64,000 nt of DNA from Hofstenia miamia (GCA_900660155.1 CABFPE010000609.1:274877-338876); one strand, 5' to 3'; positions 45,168-60,900 are shown, counted from the stretch's first letter. Translations and numbers: made by a program. Notes: generated from the letters alone by a model not told the origin.

Positions 45168-48100
45168 ATCTATCCAATTCAGGGATATCCAATGGGAATG
45201 GATCAAAAAATTAATTTTATGGATATCCATCGATTATTGTGGATCAAAAATAAATGATAACAGCTAAAGTTATTTTTTTTCTGATAAATTTTAAGCTTAA
45301 AATGAGCAATAAAAATATACTCAAAATCAATTTGTTTAAAAAATCTGACTAAATTATATTATATATGTGTACCACTCACATTACACCATGTTTGGCATTA
45401 TAATCAAAATATAAGGCCTTTCTTAAAACATCACATGCGTTGAGACGCTTGTGCAATTTTTTTTGTTACGTTAAGGAGTTCAAAACATTTCACGAAATGC
45501 GCGTGTGTATTAAATTAATTTTTCTTCGAGGTCATTTTTCCTGATGGATATGATCCTTTATTCATTAATCCATGTAAATATTTGTAAATTTGATATTGAT
45601 CCACGGCAAGCCTGGAAGCCTAGTGTACATAACAAGCCAGATTGGGAACCGGTCGTTAGCCGGCAACAGGTAATACCATCCGACAGGTTTTGGCGGGAAA
45701 ATATATATGCAAGAATGTTATATATATATATATATATGTATATGTATACTACTACTACTACTACTACTACTAAATGACTTCAATTCGCTTTATAAAGCGC
45801 TACAAACTAAATTTACAAGTAAAACAAAATTTTTTGAAAATAAAATATAGTTCATAATTATCACATTATTTCTTTTTATGAGATGATCTTACTTCTCTAC
45901 AATTACTGCAATTGCAAGACAGAAACCATGAGCAAGTATTGTTCAATTTAAAATGTATATATATATATATATAAGATGCTATATATATATATATAAGATG
46001 CTATAATCTAGAAAGATATATTAATACAAATGCCCATAATTTTTCATGTGAATAAGGGTAATAGATGCGTCCATATACCAAAATTTCCAAATGTCTAAAT
46101 AGGCTTACAGGGAATGGTTCGAAAACATAGGCAAAACGCTTTGTATCTCTAACATAACGTTGCCTAAACTAAAAAGCTTAAGGAACTACAAATGATAGTA
46201 GAAAGGACTGCAGTTTGAATTTTATTGATTCGCTTAAAGTAGGGGCAAATCTTTTTTTCCATTAAAAATTAATATCGAAAATATCTTGAGCTTAAAAATA
46301 ATTACGGGCTCATTAACAGATCAATGATCAAATTTATTGTAATAATACAAACAACCTTCATAGGAATATATCATGGAGGTTTCTAATTGATAATGAAACG
46401 AAAATCGTAAGTACTGTCATTCTCTCTGAAATTAGTAAACATAGCAAACCTCATAAACAAGAAATTGAAAAAAACATTTCTGTGATCATTAAACGGACCA
46501 AATTTATTTCCAGGTGTAGTCAGAAAATAATCGCTTTATTTGCTCCCACAATTACCACGTAGGTTATTACTATACCAAGAGATATTGTCAATGTGTGACT
46601 ATTTTACATTAAATTTTACGTTCAGTACATATGACTTAAAAATTTCAGTACCTCACTAGGAATTTTAGATCTGTCTCTGGACTGTGCTAAGATTGGAATT
46701 TTCAAATTCACGGATTCGAATCCAAAATAGATTGGAATTCGGATTTGATTTCGAACATTTGCAAGGCTTTATTATCCTAAACAAATTTTTAGCATTACCA
46801 AAATTGTTTAGCATAATACTGTATAAAATAAAATCGGCTTATGCTACGTTTAAATCAATGTTGTGTACAAACGTCTATTCAGAAAGCCACTTAAACTCTA
46901 ATTTGGCTAACCTGGTTCAATATTTTAATTTGGTTGAAAATATTGCATGCATATTAATGATATGAAACACTCAGTATTTGCCTCTAATAATATGCATGCT
47001 AGAGAATTCACATTTCACATTGATTGAACGGCTATATTGAAATTTCTTTTGACTCACAAAAGTTTTACCAGTTGAAGAACAAAAGGAGCTAAGATTGATC
47101 CAATTCTACCCAATGCTTCAAAGAAAGACATTCCATGGTTCCTAAACACCTTCGTCAAACGTGAATTACAGCACAATTACTTGAACGTTTAAGTTTTTGC
47201 TAACTTTCAATAGAGAATTCAATTGAATTTGTACTTCAAATTGTACAACATAATGCTAAAACGTTACTGAATCAAAAAAATTAGCATAAGTATCTTTCAC
47301 AATATAAAGCTATTATTACACAAACTAAAGACTCAGTATATGAAAAACATGATAAGATTGCGAAATAGCCCTTCATGTTTAACTCATTCTCTTGAAACAA
47401 ACAGAAGATATCTCCCGCTACTTTTATAATTAAAAAAATTTAAATATTGCATGTTTTTAATAGATATTGTTACCTTAGTCTTGTAGATAAAACTTCAGTT
47501 TGGTAGCCCCACCATATATTAAATAAAGCAGTGGCACAAAATCTTCCAATAAATGAATCTATTATCTCCAATGCAAAGGCTAAAGAAAAAGGACTGCAAT
47601 CAATCTATTTCTCAAGTAGTAAAAGATATTGCCAATTATTTCCACTTTGATGAATTGAAACGGGAGCTTTACATAAGATCCTGGACAAAATTTGATGGAT
47701 TTTTAGATAGTAAGAAAAACAGATAGTGTTAATCAATCGCCAAATATTTTCCAATTAATTTTTCCGCAACGTTTTCGCTGTCATTATAATATAAAAAAAT
47801 TGTAATGGGAAGATACTTTACAGATTTGAAAACATAGAAACATAAAATTTGGAAGTACATGTGCGCAATTACTTATAACCATGTTTGCTTGGCTTACTTT
47901 TATAAAAGCGCAGCCATTTGTAAAGTTACTCTAATAATATGTTTCAAAGAAATATTGTGAAATTTTAGTGGGGTGCACTAATAGCAAAAGTTTGGACAAA
48001 TTTTATAATTAATTATTTATTACGCCATTTATATACATTGTACTATGTGTCCGTATATATATTTATATCATTTTTGCGTTAGTTTTAGAAATTTATATAT

Positions 48101-48923
48101 TATATGATTTCTGCTATGTGCATCTTACCGATTTCTTTCGTTATTGGTAGTAAAATTAATGCAGCTGTTGTTAGTATTAAGAAGCCTATGAGAATAGGCT
48201 TACGGCCATATCTAAAACAAATTCCATTATAAATTCATATTTATTGGAAATCGAAATGTTTTTAGACCATTAAAAGCCTGTATTCTTTGTAATATAATAA
48301 TAAAAATAATATTAAAATGATATCAAGCTAATTGACATTAGAACAGAAGAAAATGATCTGAGTAAATGTCCGGCCTTAAATGAATTAGAAAATCGTAAGT
48401 GCGAACCCAAGAAGTGGTTGTCCATAGGTTCCATACAAAAGCCATTTACAAAGCTACAAGTGAAAGAAGAGTGTTATTGAAAAAATAGGACAACGAAAGG
48501 GGATACAGAATAAATATATTGGAAGAATTGAAGAAGCAGCCACATGACAAAATGATATTACAGGACAGATGTTGTGGTTTGTTGCAAACAAGAAAAAGGA
48601 AACAACGGGAGACATACATATAAATGAGATAGATATCTAAAAGACAGAAAAGAATTGTTAAGGGATTGTCCCAAGCCAAGCTAAAAGAACAAAGTGAAAA
48701 TTAAGCAAAGGATGATTATAGAATAAGAAAAAGAATTTACAAGATATTAGCAAAAAAATTTGGCGAAGATATAAGAAACAAATCGAACACAAGATAGAAA
48801 ATATATTAGTAACGATTGCAGAGTTGCAGGCAGGTTAGTAGGAGGAAAAAGGAATGCAACTGAAATGCAAGTGCAGAACTTAAACAAGGATTTACTAATA
48901 AAGCAGAGAAATTGAGAAAGTGT

Positions 48924-48958
<35 letters not shown>

Positions 48959-51900
48959 AAGTTTGCAAAGGACAGTGTGATCTTTGAGACACAAGAAGAT
49001 GTCCTGCAAACTGGTAACCTTTTCAGGCGGAAAATCATCGCCACCATCCAATTGTGAGGATCCAAGAATAATAAGAACAAAATTTATTTAAAATGTTAAT
49101 CATTAAACAAGCAAGCTAAAAAGATGCGTTAACACTTGATAACAAGTAAAATCACTGTCTACAAACTTGAGATTATCTGATAACCAATTCAAGACTTGGG
49201 TTCAGTATAGCAAATGCTACTTTAATTCAAATCTTTATTGTGAGTGACATTATCAATATTTTCTCACATGGTTGACTGAATATGACATTTAAATTATAAA
49301 TTAATGGAAAGTATTTAAATTGAATTACTAATAATACTTATTACGATATCAACTCAGTAGTTTAAATTTTATGTAAACTTGGTTTACATGCGAATTATTG
49401 TGAATTATTTTTACTTTAAAAATGATTCTTTTCGATATTATATTACAATCATGTGAGAAATTATTAATAAATTCTAAAATAGGTTTCTTCAAATAGAAAT
49501 CGCTAATTAGCTATTTTAACAAATTGAGTTAATTTGTCTGAAATATATCGCAGGATTTGTAAACCCATTAAGGTTAAATGCAATTTAAAGATATTCGTCT
49601 GAAATTAAATTTGCATCTTTACAGCAAATTTTTATATTCTAAGAATAGAAAAAATTATTTTTATTATGTTGTTGGAAAAGTATTGGGAAATGCTAAACTT
49701 CATGTATGATGATGGGGAATTCTTCCAGAAAATGAAAGTATAAATAATTTGATTTCAAAATTGTTACCTCATCAGAAGTATAATAGTTATGGGAACCAAT
49801 AACTCAGCACTTGGTACAATGATGCCATCAATATATATGCTGCCACTAAGTGAGCCAATATCATAGAGCATCCCATAGTACACGAAATTCATGTCATTCC
49901 TAAGATATTATCGCATTTGAATGTTATTATTTATTGGGCTTTTTACGTAATCCGTTTATTGTGGATTAGCCACTCTACTTATTTTCCTTAATAATGATTT
50001 TGACAATTGACATGTAGCTTCTCTTTATATATATATANNNNNNNNNNNNNNNNNNNNNNNNNNNNNNNNNNNNNNNNNNNNNNNNNNNNNNNNNNNNNNN
50101 NNNNNNNNNNNNNNNNNNNNNNNNNNNNNNNNNNNNNNNNNNNNNNNNNNNNNNNNNNNNNNNNNNNNNNNNNNNNNNNNNNNNNNNNNTATATATATAT
50201 GAGTGCTTCATTTTACACCTCATTCTTCGGATCAAGTTTATTTTTAAACTAGTCAAACTGTAGTAATTTAAGCATGTTCTGAAAATTTTAAAATAACTCC
50301 TCTCCCTACTTCATTATATTACTTAATCCAAAAAATCGTAAATAATACAATATTCGAATTTTTTCTCTCATCATAGGCAGTCACTAAGCTTATTGAAAAA
50401 TCTTACAGCATAAGCTGTTACATTAAAATAGTAAAAATTATACATTTGAGGAATGCTTACTAACTAGTTTGTGATAAATCACCCCAGAATGCAGTAAATT
50501 GGACATAAATATATTCACTTTAACAATGAAGATATCATAATTTTTACTAGTTTGTTGTTTGCCAGGAAATAAATAAAAATGCTAATAAATTAATTATTAA
50601 CACATTGACATGACAATATTATGCTTTACTAAGTAGAGTAAAATAGAATTAGAAGAGCAGAGATTGTTGTTGTTTGGTTCCAAATGCCATCACAGAAAGA
50701 CATTTAGATGAAGAGGAAGAACCGAAACCAAAGAATCTATGTTGACCTGTAAAAAGAGCAGACGATGAATTCAATCATGTACTTGTATGTTCTTTAGATG
50801 AAATGCCTCAATAAAGGCTGCCACTCGTTAATCTTTTGTTTGTCATTGCCAGTAGCTAAAATTCAAATGCCAGTCGAGTAAAACTATAAACATACTGCTA
50901 AAAACACAGATGAAGTGCAGGAAATTTGGAATCACCACCATAGCAACTCGTAATTGTGTGATGAAAATTGGAGAAGGCTATTTCATTATTGCAATCTTGT
51001 CATAATTTGAGGAAAATCGAACACCAAATAGATGTTAGCATCAACCAATCGTTTGATAATACTCTAAGTTTAAGATGTAAGGTGACAGAAGAGGACAAGC
51101 ATCAATATTTAAACCACCCAATTAGGCAGCATTCTGTACATGAAAAGAGAATATTTGACACATAATCCCTTAGAAATGAAACATAGATTAAGGTCCTGGC
51201 CGGAATTTAAGCTATTACATAGTGATGGTGCATGGGTAAAGTTATCCCAAAGAAAAGGAGAAACATATCCTGATTATCTACATATGCTAAGTATAGTGAA
51301 GTACAAGGGAATAGTCAATGATACAGCTGAAAAGAGATTGAAAAATTCCAACATTATGTCAACATGGTTAGGGATGGAAAAGACTGAATAAAAATTTTTT
51401 CTTGTATTAACTTCACATCGAATATAAATTGAATACATTCTAAAGAATTAAATGGAAGAGCATCTGTAAGATGCAAATTTGTTTTATGGTATACGGTTTA
51501 AAAATATTATCTAGACATCTATAGTCAAACTCGAGAGGGCTTAATTAAGTAACTATGTGGACTTATTTCTCTTGCTGATGTTTTTGTGTGCTATTTTTGC
51601 AAAGTTAACTTAGCAATGACTTGGAAATTTTATTCATATTCATTCAAAGCACTGAAGGGATGTAAATAATAAAAGAAAAACAATTCTGTTTAGGATCAGT
51701 GTACTACATCTAAATAAATAAAAAAATAAAGGATTTTTTTCCAGTATTCTATAACTTTAAACAATAAAAAAGGAAAAATAACATATAATAACAAAATAAA
51801 ACAAAATAAAACAAAAACAACAAAAACAAATGCGAACATAAAGGAAACAATTATGCTCATCAATCATATAAACAGAGGAAGACTTCCATTTTCACGTTAG

Positions 51901-54900
51901 AATGTCAAGCTGCTCTGTCTATGACATGTTCGGAAAAGTAGAAAATTTTGATTATTTCTTGTGTCCATTAAATGAGTTGAATCTTTTCAGGACCAACTAT
52001 ATAGTTGGCACTGGTCTTTTGATTAGAGTAAGTGCAGAAGCGGATGCTTACTGTTATTCCTGACTTTGCCAATTTGATTAGTAAATCCTCTAATAACGCT
52101 ACTCTTTACAAGTTTTTGACTTTTTGATAGCTTGACACAAATTGGAAGCACCAATGTATTCTCCCACGCTGCTTTAAATTCAGGTGGGATATCCACGCAG
52201 AAAAAGCATATAATAAATAAGGGCAAATATGTGTCTTAAAATATACCATCGAATGTCATTATTTATGCGTCTCAAAGACTTTATTTTCAACATTGTAGTT
52301 TTTTAACATTTTTAATGCTTTTGAAAGGAAGTTTATTATCAACTTCAATTCTAAGGTAACACCATTGGGGTTGGTCGACAAGTAACGGAATTTCATTTTC
52401 ACTGTTAAAATGGATGCCCTACTCATTCAATAATTATTTATGATTGAAATGTGTCATGTATGACTCCTTAGTAGGCTCATCAACTGGACAATTTCTTAAG
52501 AAATTCATTTTTCTTTGATCAATGAACACAAAGCTACTCACTTTTACCAATGTATACCATAAAAATCATAACATACTGTTCCTCTATAAAATACGTTGTA
52601 TATGATAAATATTTTATTCGTTTAGGGTTAGTACACTATCTCATCACTAAAATTAATTCCATGAAAAATTAAGAAACTAATTGACTCAACATGGTAGCGG
52701 AATTTCAAATGGCCTGTTATCAGGCATAGATTCTACTTTCTACTAACTTTTGACATTATTGCATTAATTTTACTATAATTAAAGTCTTAGGTGCATATAA
52801 ATATGTATACCCAATGAAGAACAGCATAGCTTCACTCTAAATGCTAACTACGCGTAACTTAAATCTAATGACATGGTTACATCCATAATGTAGAAGGTTT
52901 TAATTTTTAATGTTCTTATTCATAAACACACTTTCTATGGCCTTAAAAGCATTGCATATACGATTCATTCATTCAAATTGTTTTGCCAAATAATCAATAA
53001 TAGATTGCAAGTGCTTAAAATGAGCCTGAGGATTGGATATTTAATTGCTGATATTATGCAGGTGTTATCAGAATAACGCACAATTTTGCTATCATCCATA
53101 TGTAATTTTATATCATTAGTAAAAGTTATAAATTAAATTGACGATCGAGGCCAACCTTGTTGTATCCCAAGTTTAACTCGATGAGCGTCTGACACCCTTC
53201 CATTACTGACAATTACACATTGCGTCTAACCATGCAGATAAGAATAAAGCCAATACACAAACCACTTATCAACCTCTTCAAAGATATTATTAACTAAATT
53301 ATTCAGAATTTAAGGTAAAACAGTGTTGAATGCAGAGCTAAAATCTATTATGAAGATGTGAAATAACGTCATTCAGAAGAACAATTATAGCATCTGTTGC
53401 CGAAACACCCTTCTTTTAGGCAAACTGATATTTTTCATTCATATTTTCAAAGGCATTTATTGCAACAGCAAAAATCAATTTCTCAAAACTTCTTTAGGAT
53501 ATACAAGTTAAACAGATAGGAGAGTAATTTTTCATCAAAAAATCATTAAATTAAGAATACTTAACCAAAGAGACTACATTAGCTTAGGGTAAGTACAACT
53601 GCTGTTTTACAGGTAATTAGTTGGGGTTAGAAACCCTTAATTGTAGCATTGTAACATTTTCTGTTTTTGCCTTGAATGACGTTATTTTTTGAGCTTTGGT
53701 GACTGTCTGCCTTAAAAAAGTATATTGAAATTTTGATTTTGGTGCTTTTTACCTTTTTGGGATCACTTCACAAAAAGTAGTAAGGGCACATTTTAAAATT
53801 ATTGAAATTTGCTTAAACTTGAACATTTTGATTCACAATTTGCTTCAAAAATCTTTAATAACTATGTAATAATTGGATAGACTTCACAAAACAAATCATT
53901 GCAACATATTGAAAAATGCTACTGCTTCAGCTTAGATGCAACATTTTTCATATGCTGCCCTCCTGAATGAAGATAAGTGGGTTTTTGTCAAGATAATCTC
54001 AACAATAATATAGCATGACAAGGTAAGATGTAAATATATTTCCGTTTCGCCTTGATGCCTATTTCAGTGAATTAGATTATCACCATTTATTACATTTTCA
54101 TTTTTAAAACAATACATTTCTTAAGTGTAATTAGACAATGTACCAATTTTATGAATTACATTGTATATTGTTCATTTTTCTAATTATTCAATGAAATATT
54201 CAAGCTTTACGTTAAGCTTACATATTTTTTCATTGCTATATTTTATCGGTGCCTTGATATTCTAGTTGTTCTTGCTCTGCTCAAGTTAATAGTTTTTGCT
54301 GGAAGTTGATACATTAGCAGAATCATTTTTAGAATATTTTTAGGACAGGGCTTGACTAAGAATAAAGCAATATATTTATGCATATGAATGTATATATATA
54401 CATATACTCCTTAATATATATATATATATATATATTAAAATAATTGTCATATTATTGAACGAATAAGTCATACCAGCAAATAATACATGTGATCGACAAC
54501 AATATCATTTCTGGGCTCCCAAAAAGCTCACTAATCGTTTCTTTAAAAGACAAGGAAGATTTCTCAGATGCTGACTTTAAATGCACAAAAGATACGTCTG
54601 AACTTTCCTTCCTGAACTTGTTAAGAATTAGTCTGGCCTCTGGAATTCTGCCCTTGTACACTAACCATCTTGGACTCTCATCAATAAATCTAAGTGCTTA
54701 AGAATAGAAGCCAAGGTTAAGAAAAACGCTTACAGTAGATACAAAATTGCTATCGCTTGAGGAATTGCAGCCATGGTTATGATTTGCATCTTCCACGAAT
54801 ATTCAAATATGTAGGCAATAGGTGAACTTACAATCGCACCAAGTCCGCAACTTGCCATATAGACAAGATTTACCATGGTTCTATATCTTAGAGGCATTAT

Positions 54901-57900
54901 TTCTAATCCTAAATTTAATGTCAATTTTAAGTAAATTGCAGACGCTGTGACAGCTATGTTAACCTTAAAACACTTGGCGCTGGCGTCCATTTAAATAAAA
55001 TACCAATTGAGGCATGCCGTGCGGGGATACAGTTGGGTTGAAAACTAAGAGCAAAAATGATAGAAGAGACTTTTCTCTATCTATTTTTTGAACTATGAAT
55101 GTTTAACTTTGCTTTAGGATCATGAAATAGTTCCAAAAAATCCCAGGGCATTTTAAGGTTAAGTCATTAGTTTTTTCAAAAAAACTGACTAACATTAAAT
55201 ATATTAGATACAAAATGTTTTTAAGATAAATTTCAGAACTTGTTGTATGCTGTAGATAGATGAGTGTGGAAAAATAATATTTTACCTATTAGATATGTTG
55301 ATAATTCCAAAGCTAGGTAGGCTGATCCTGAGAGAAATCGCATTGCAATTACTGCATATATATTAGGAAATGCAATTGGAATAAGAATAGATAGACCTAA
55401 AATGCAGGTAATTAACACATACGTACGATAAAAACGAAAAATAATTAGCAAACATAAAAATTTACCGTTGCAAAATTTGAAAGTCTATCATAAAAAATTA
55501 TATTGAAGCACAAATTTTATGCAAAATTTAACTGAGCCATTTAAAAACCTGTTTAGGTGATGATTTGACTTTGCCACGTTTTTCAAAGCTTTTGTTTCAA
55601 ATGTCAATAATTGATTAAACCAACAGCAGGTAGAGCTCTTAAATAGTAGATTTTGCTCTGAATTTGGTAAGCCGAATTCTGTTGAGACAGAATAAAAACA
55701 GATATGTCGCATATAAACATTGCAAAAATAATACTTTATTTCTAATACATTATCTAAGCCAGAGATAGAAGTTGCTAAAAAATTGAAAACCAATCCAACC
55801 CAAACAGAACAAATTTACTGTACATAATACTTAAGTACAGTTAACTTTCTATTCAAGTCAATTATTTACTACGAAACGTGTGCTAATAATACCAATTCAT
55901 ACATACAATTGTTGAAATATATTTATTTCAAAAAACAGTTCTAAGTCTATGAACATTTAAGGAGCACAAATTTCAAATGTCTTTTTACAAAAGTTGCTTA
56001 GCGTTTGAATGAGAACTACATCAATTCGTTGACTTATGAATAAAAATAATTTTCCTATTATAGTGTGAAATTTGTAATTCGATAATTCTATAAGATTAAA
56101 TATGAATATGAATCAATTTATATTAATCACCCTATATTTACAAAAAATAGTTACGTTATTTATATATAAATGATATATATATACCATGTTCAATCGTTTA
56201 TTGCAATGGAATTTAAGTTTTCCTTTATAAAAATTGTCTTAGTTTAATACAATGATTTTGGATTTGTTTGGGTCGGTCTGATTTCTTTTGCAAAATAAGG
56301 GATTGCGTTTTAAGAGTGCATGTTTTGAATTACTGTTGACAAACTCAAACTCTCTGTCCCTTAAATATTTGAAAATATGTCATCTGAAATATACGCGTGC
56401 ATGCGTAAAATGGACTCGTTTTATGTTCGAATGTAAACAAATCTTCATTATTTTTTATGCGCAGATGCTGAAGTTTAACTTAAGAATTTACATGAATTAC
56501 ACATTAAATATGAAATTAGATAAGTAAACTTAATATCCCATGTAAGCATTGCTACAAAAACTTACTCATTAAAATGCAGCCTAGAATGACAACTGGCTTA
56601 CGCCCAAGTCTTTCTTGCAAATACGAATTGAAAGGGGCAAAGAACGCCAGTCCCAAGGAAAACATAGCTTGACTTACTGAAATTGCAATATTTCTTGGTG
56701 AACAACCCAAGTCCATCTAAGTACATTGTAATGTACCCTTTTTTAATGTTGTGCATACATGCGAATCGCAAGGATTTGCTTATATGTATATGACTGAAAG
56801 TATTCATAAGCTGATTTGAACAAAAAAGGAATAAAATATTAGTACATAAGGCTCTAGGGGAAAGGAGATTACAGTTTAGGCGGAAGAGTTAAGAAATTTA
56901 TTCTAAGATAGAATTAACTATATAGGGTGAGTGGAAACATAAGAATTTGCCGTTTGGTGTGAATTCAAGCGTTTACTGAGGAGGCACCAATGCCTATATA
57001 CATATATACATACAGTAGTTGAAAAAATTTGTTATAAATATTTTTAAGAAATGGACGCCATGAATGTCATAGTTATTTTTTAATTTGGGGTTGCAGAAAG
57101 AGGAATTCATCAATGTTGAGACATAATTATCACTGTTTACTTTAAATCTCAAGGAGAAATGCTACAATGCTTGTAGTTACTAATCTTCTCTTGGAAAATG
57201 CATTCAGCCCTCCAAACAAATCAGAAAATCTGTAAAAAATTTCATTGGTTGAGCTTTTTTCAGTCTATTTATTTTGAAAATGTCTAATAACAGTCTTTCT
57301 TCGCCATATATGATGCCTGGTTACGTACCTCTTGCCATCCGCGAGTTGATTATCTCAAAAGATTTGGAAGGAATGAGTCAACGAAATATAGCCCACCTTT
57401 TAGAACGACCTCGAGTTACTGTCGGGGACATCATCAGACGTTTCACTTCTGAAAATAGGGAATAGAGGAATTTCGCAAGGAATGGGCTGATGGTCACCTT
57501 GTGACAGCAAGAACTGTGTGAAACTTTCTGAAGAAGTACTCAATTGGGACTATCATGGCACCCAGAAAGCCATTCTTAACCTCAAAGCAAAGCTTACGCC
57601 GGGTGAGGTGGGACAATTAATGAGTTACAATTCATCTGAACATTGGTCTAATGTTGTATTTTCAGATGAGTCAAGATTTGAGTTATAGAGAATGTTGATA
57701 AAGTAACCAACTGGGCAGAAGTTCAGATCCTTGCCTCAACATAATCAGGGGACCATGAATTATGGTGGTAAGTCTGTAATGCTATGGGTTGCAATATGGA
57801 AGTGTGGCTTTCGGAAGATTGTTCACATCAGTGGTACTCTCCTAAGCTCTTAATATGCTCGGATTCTAGAAAAGGAACTTTTGCCACTCCTTACAATATA

Positions 57901-60900
57901 TCAGTAGCATGGGGCTTTATGTAATACCTCACTCAAAAGAAATATCAAATTTTCTCTACAATCATGGGGTTGCTATCCTTGCTGACTGGCCTGGCTAATC
58001 TCCAGACCTCAACATTATCAAAAATATGTGGAAAGAGGTCAAATATCGAATTGGACAGCATACTCTTCATACTGAAAACGAGCTGTAGAATGCACAAAAG
58101 AAAAAAATAATGAATTCCCAGCAGCTTTGTTGAAAGACTTTTTGCTTCAATCCCTGATAGCCTTAAAGCCGTTATTTGCTCAATGAGACACTCTACAAAA
58201 TATTAGAAGAGACAATTATTTTGCTCAGTGCTTGTATTGCCTCAATTATTAATTTATGTATCTTATTTTGAATTTACTTTTTTTGGATTTGCTCATTTGT
58301 TAAAATTTTTTCATGTGGCCGAATACATTTTTTCAATACAAGTTTTCTAATTTTGATTAATAAATAATAGTCAATTGTTGTTCTATATATTTTATGGTAT
58401 TAGACATACAAATTTTCCTTTCTTAATCAAAGTAACACTTAGTTATAATTTTAGGCACACTCTATTCAATGAAACTTCATTATTTATTCAAAATAGCAAG
58501 GTGGTCGAATACATATTTCCAGTAGTGCATAATATTAGAAGAGATTTAGTTGTCCAGTTCAGCATTTATTTTGGGCTACAAATGTACTAGTTGCGAAAGA
58601 AAGAGCTGTGGAGCTGGGTCGGACTTGGCTCAACATTTTCTGCCCGTGTTCATTTCTGGTTTCATCTGCGGCAATTGTAAATATTTTGAAAATTTCAATC
58701 ATTACTTCATCTCATGGGAACAGCATAGAAATTGTTCGATCTGCAATGTGTGGTTCACATATTTTCTTTACTTATTTATAACAAACAACATAGTTGCTTT
58801 GATAAAGAAGAAATGCGCTTAGGTTAAAAAGGCTAAGAAAATTTAACGAAGTTTCAAATTAATATTTAAGAAAATTCATGCAGTGTCGTACTTATGGCCC
58901 ACAATATTGTGCTTGAAATAAAATAACAGACATGGTTCCAGCTCTGAGCTGCACCTCCTTAGGTGGAATCAGTACCCCAGAATTTCAATCCTAGATTCAA
59001 CACTGGACAAGGATATACTACAAAACTTTTCAAAGATATTCTTCATATCAGGACCATCAATTTACAATTTTCAGAAATCGTATGCCATCATTATTTTTGA
59101 TGAGAATTGGGGAATATATTGAAATCATATAAGTATTGTTTTAAACAATTAGAACGTTTGAAATTTATTAGAACTCATTTTTAGGCTATCAAATATAACT
59201 TCCTTACTTACTGACCTCATCTTTTTCCCACTGACAATAACAATACAAGTAAGACTACAATCCTGAAATAAACTCATAAATAAAATGAGCAAAAAAAAAT
59301 TATGGGGTCATGAATAACAATTAGGAATAGTGATCAAGTCTCACTAAGAAGGCTCTGCAACTTTTTTAATAATAATAATCAAATGATCAAATATGGTTAA
59401 ATGATGTGTTGTAACGTATCATTCGAAGCGCATTTATATAAATTTCGGAGGAAGCAAAAGATTTCAAGGAAAATACAGTCAGCGTAAATCTTTTGAAGAA
59501 CAACCAGCACCACCCAGTCAAATGTTCATAATATGTGATTGTCGATTTAATCCATCAACTATACTAATTCAATTGTGTTGCAACTGTATTATGTTAAGCA
59601 TTATTCGACACTAGTCATTCTTAGCTCCACCCCTCCAATTTAGTTGATACAACTAATGAAGCTATTCATGTTATCCCGTTACATGGAATGCCTTTGTATA
59701 CAATGCAACCACCTTTATCGCTTGGTGAACACATTTGCTTTTACATTTACAATTAATCAAAATTCTCTTCTAACTTCCAACCAATAATATCAGAGCAAAG
59801 CTAGATGGAGTTCTCATAAATGCTTCTAAATTGCGGTAGCCAAAATTAATTATAGTAAAAGTTTTGCATCTGCTAGCCAATGCTGGGCTGATTAAATGTA
59901 TAGAGAATGTTTTTTTACCATTTACATTGTTGTAGGTCCCATGCCCACCCGGCCTGCCCCAAATCCAACTCTGATGTGAACATACAACATTTGGGAAAAA
60001 ATTCCGTTTGGAGTATACTAGACGCGTTTAATTGAGAAACCACAATGTCCCATAGTCTATTTTTCTGATCACATTCATTGAAATTAAATAAAAATTCATC
60101 CCAATTTCGGACATCTTTGAAATATTAATATTGAAGCACCTGAAAAATTTTAGCTTCAGTGTTTTTAATTTGTATCCGCGCCACTAGAAAATAACAACAA
60201 TAAATCAACCAAATGTCTCAAAATACACTCAAATTAAAATTTTACTGACTTTGGCATCAATTCACTTACAACAACAACAGGTACATGGAATTTGAAATAT
60301 ATTGACAATCCATTTGAATTCCACAGAGTAAAAATTTTTACTATTTTACATAATGTTTTAATTGAAATGCTGCATTTGAAAGGAATCTTTGACTTCTTAA
60401 AGAAGATCAAATGTATTGGAAATTTCTACTTGATAAAATAAACTATAGAACATGATTTCCCAAGGCTGTTTAGCATTTTTAATTACTAATTATTCAAAAA
60501 TATGCAAGTTTATTCCCTGAAATTATTAAATACAAAAAAATTAATAATTTCTAATTTTTGACATGTTACTGGAAATCTCTCGGAAGCCGCAGTTCGCTTT
60601 CTGTGAAAGGTCACAAAAAATTAAGGTACCAACATGATATCACAAGATTTCTGTGGGAAGCAAAAGCTGTTCATATCACATGTACTTTGATGACGCAATA
60701 ATATTCAAACGTAGTAGACCTATTTGAATAAATAGTTCGATATGTATTACATTCTAGCAAACAAATAGAGAAAACAATTTATTTAAAGAGACATGTAAAC
60801 AACATTAATATGTTGCCCGAATAATGAAAAACCGTTTCATCATTATTCCAGTAAACAAATCAAATATCAACCTTGGAAACTCCCTTCATTATTTTGGTCT

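Larger units (their letters stand above)
44947..47068 (-). other. Right SLC22 gene, intron 9
   Basis: This 2.1-kb intron holds the microsatellites above, a short duplicated TA-AAGATGCTA unit near 45960-46000, and a GC-richer patch at 45600-45700 (GGGAACCGGTCGTTAGCCGG) that may be a transposon end. Confidence 0.7.
47580..49767 (-). other. Right SLC22 gene, introns 6 and 7 region
   Basis: AT-rich introns on either side of exon 7 (48129-48211). A TA microsatellite lies at 48926-48956. Purine-rich sequence at 48440-48900 encodes nothing recognisable. Confidence 0.6.

Noticed and set aside
45544-45777. Open frame of 77 codons at 45544-45777
   Set aside because: Its end is encoded by TA and ACT microsatellites; nothing else supports a gene.
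48747-49080. Minus-strand frames with YIYIYI runs
   Set aside because: They are the translation of a TA microsatellite within an intron.
54690-54702. Exon 5 acceptor at TTAAG before 54700
   Set aside because: It would create CTC ACT TAG in the joined frame; the ACTTAG eleven bases downstream keeps the family frame.
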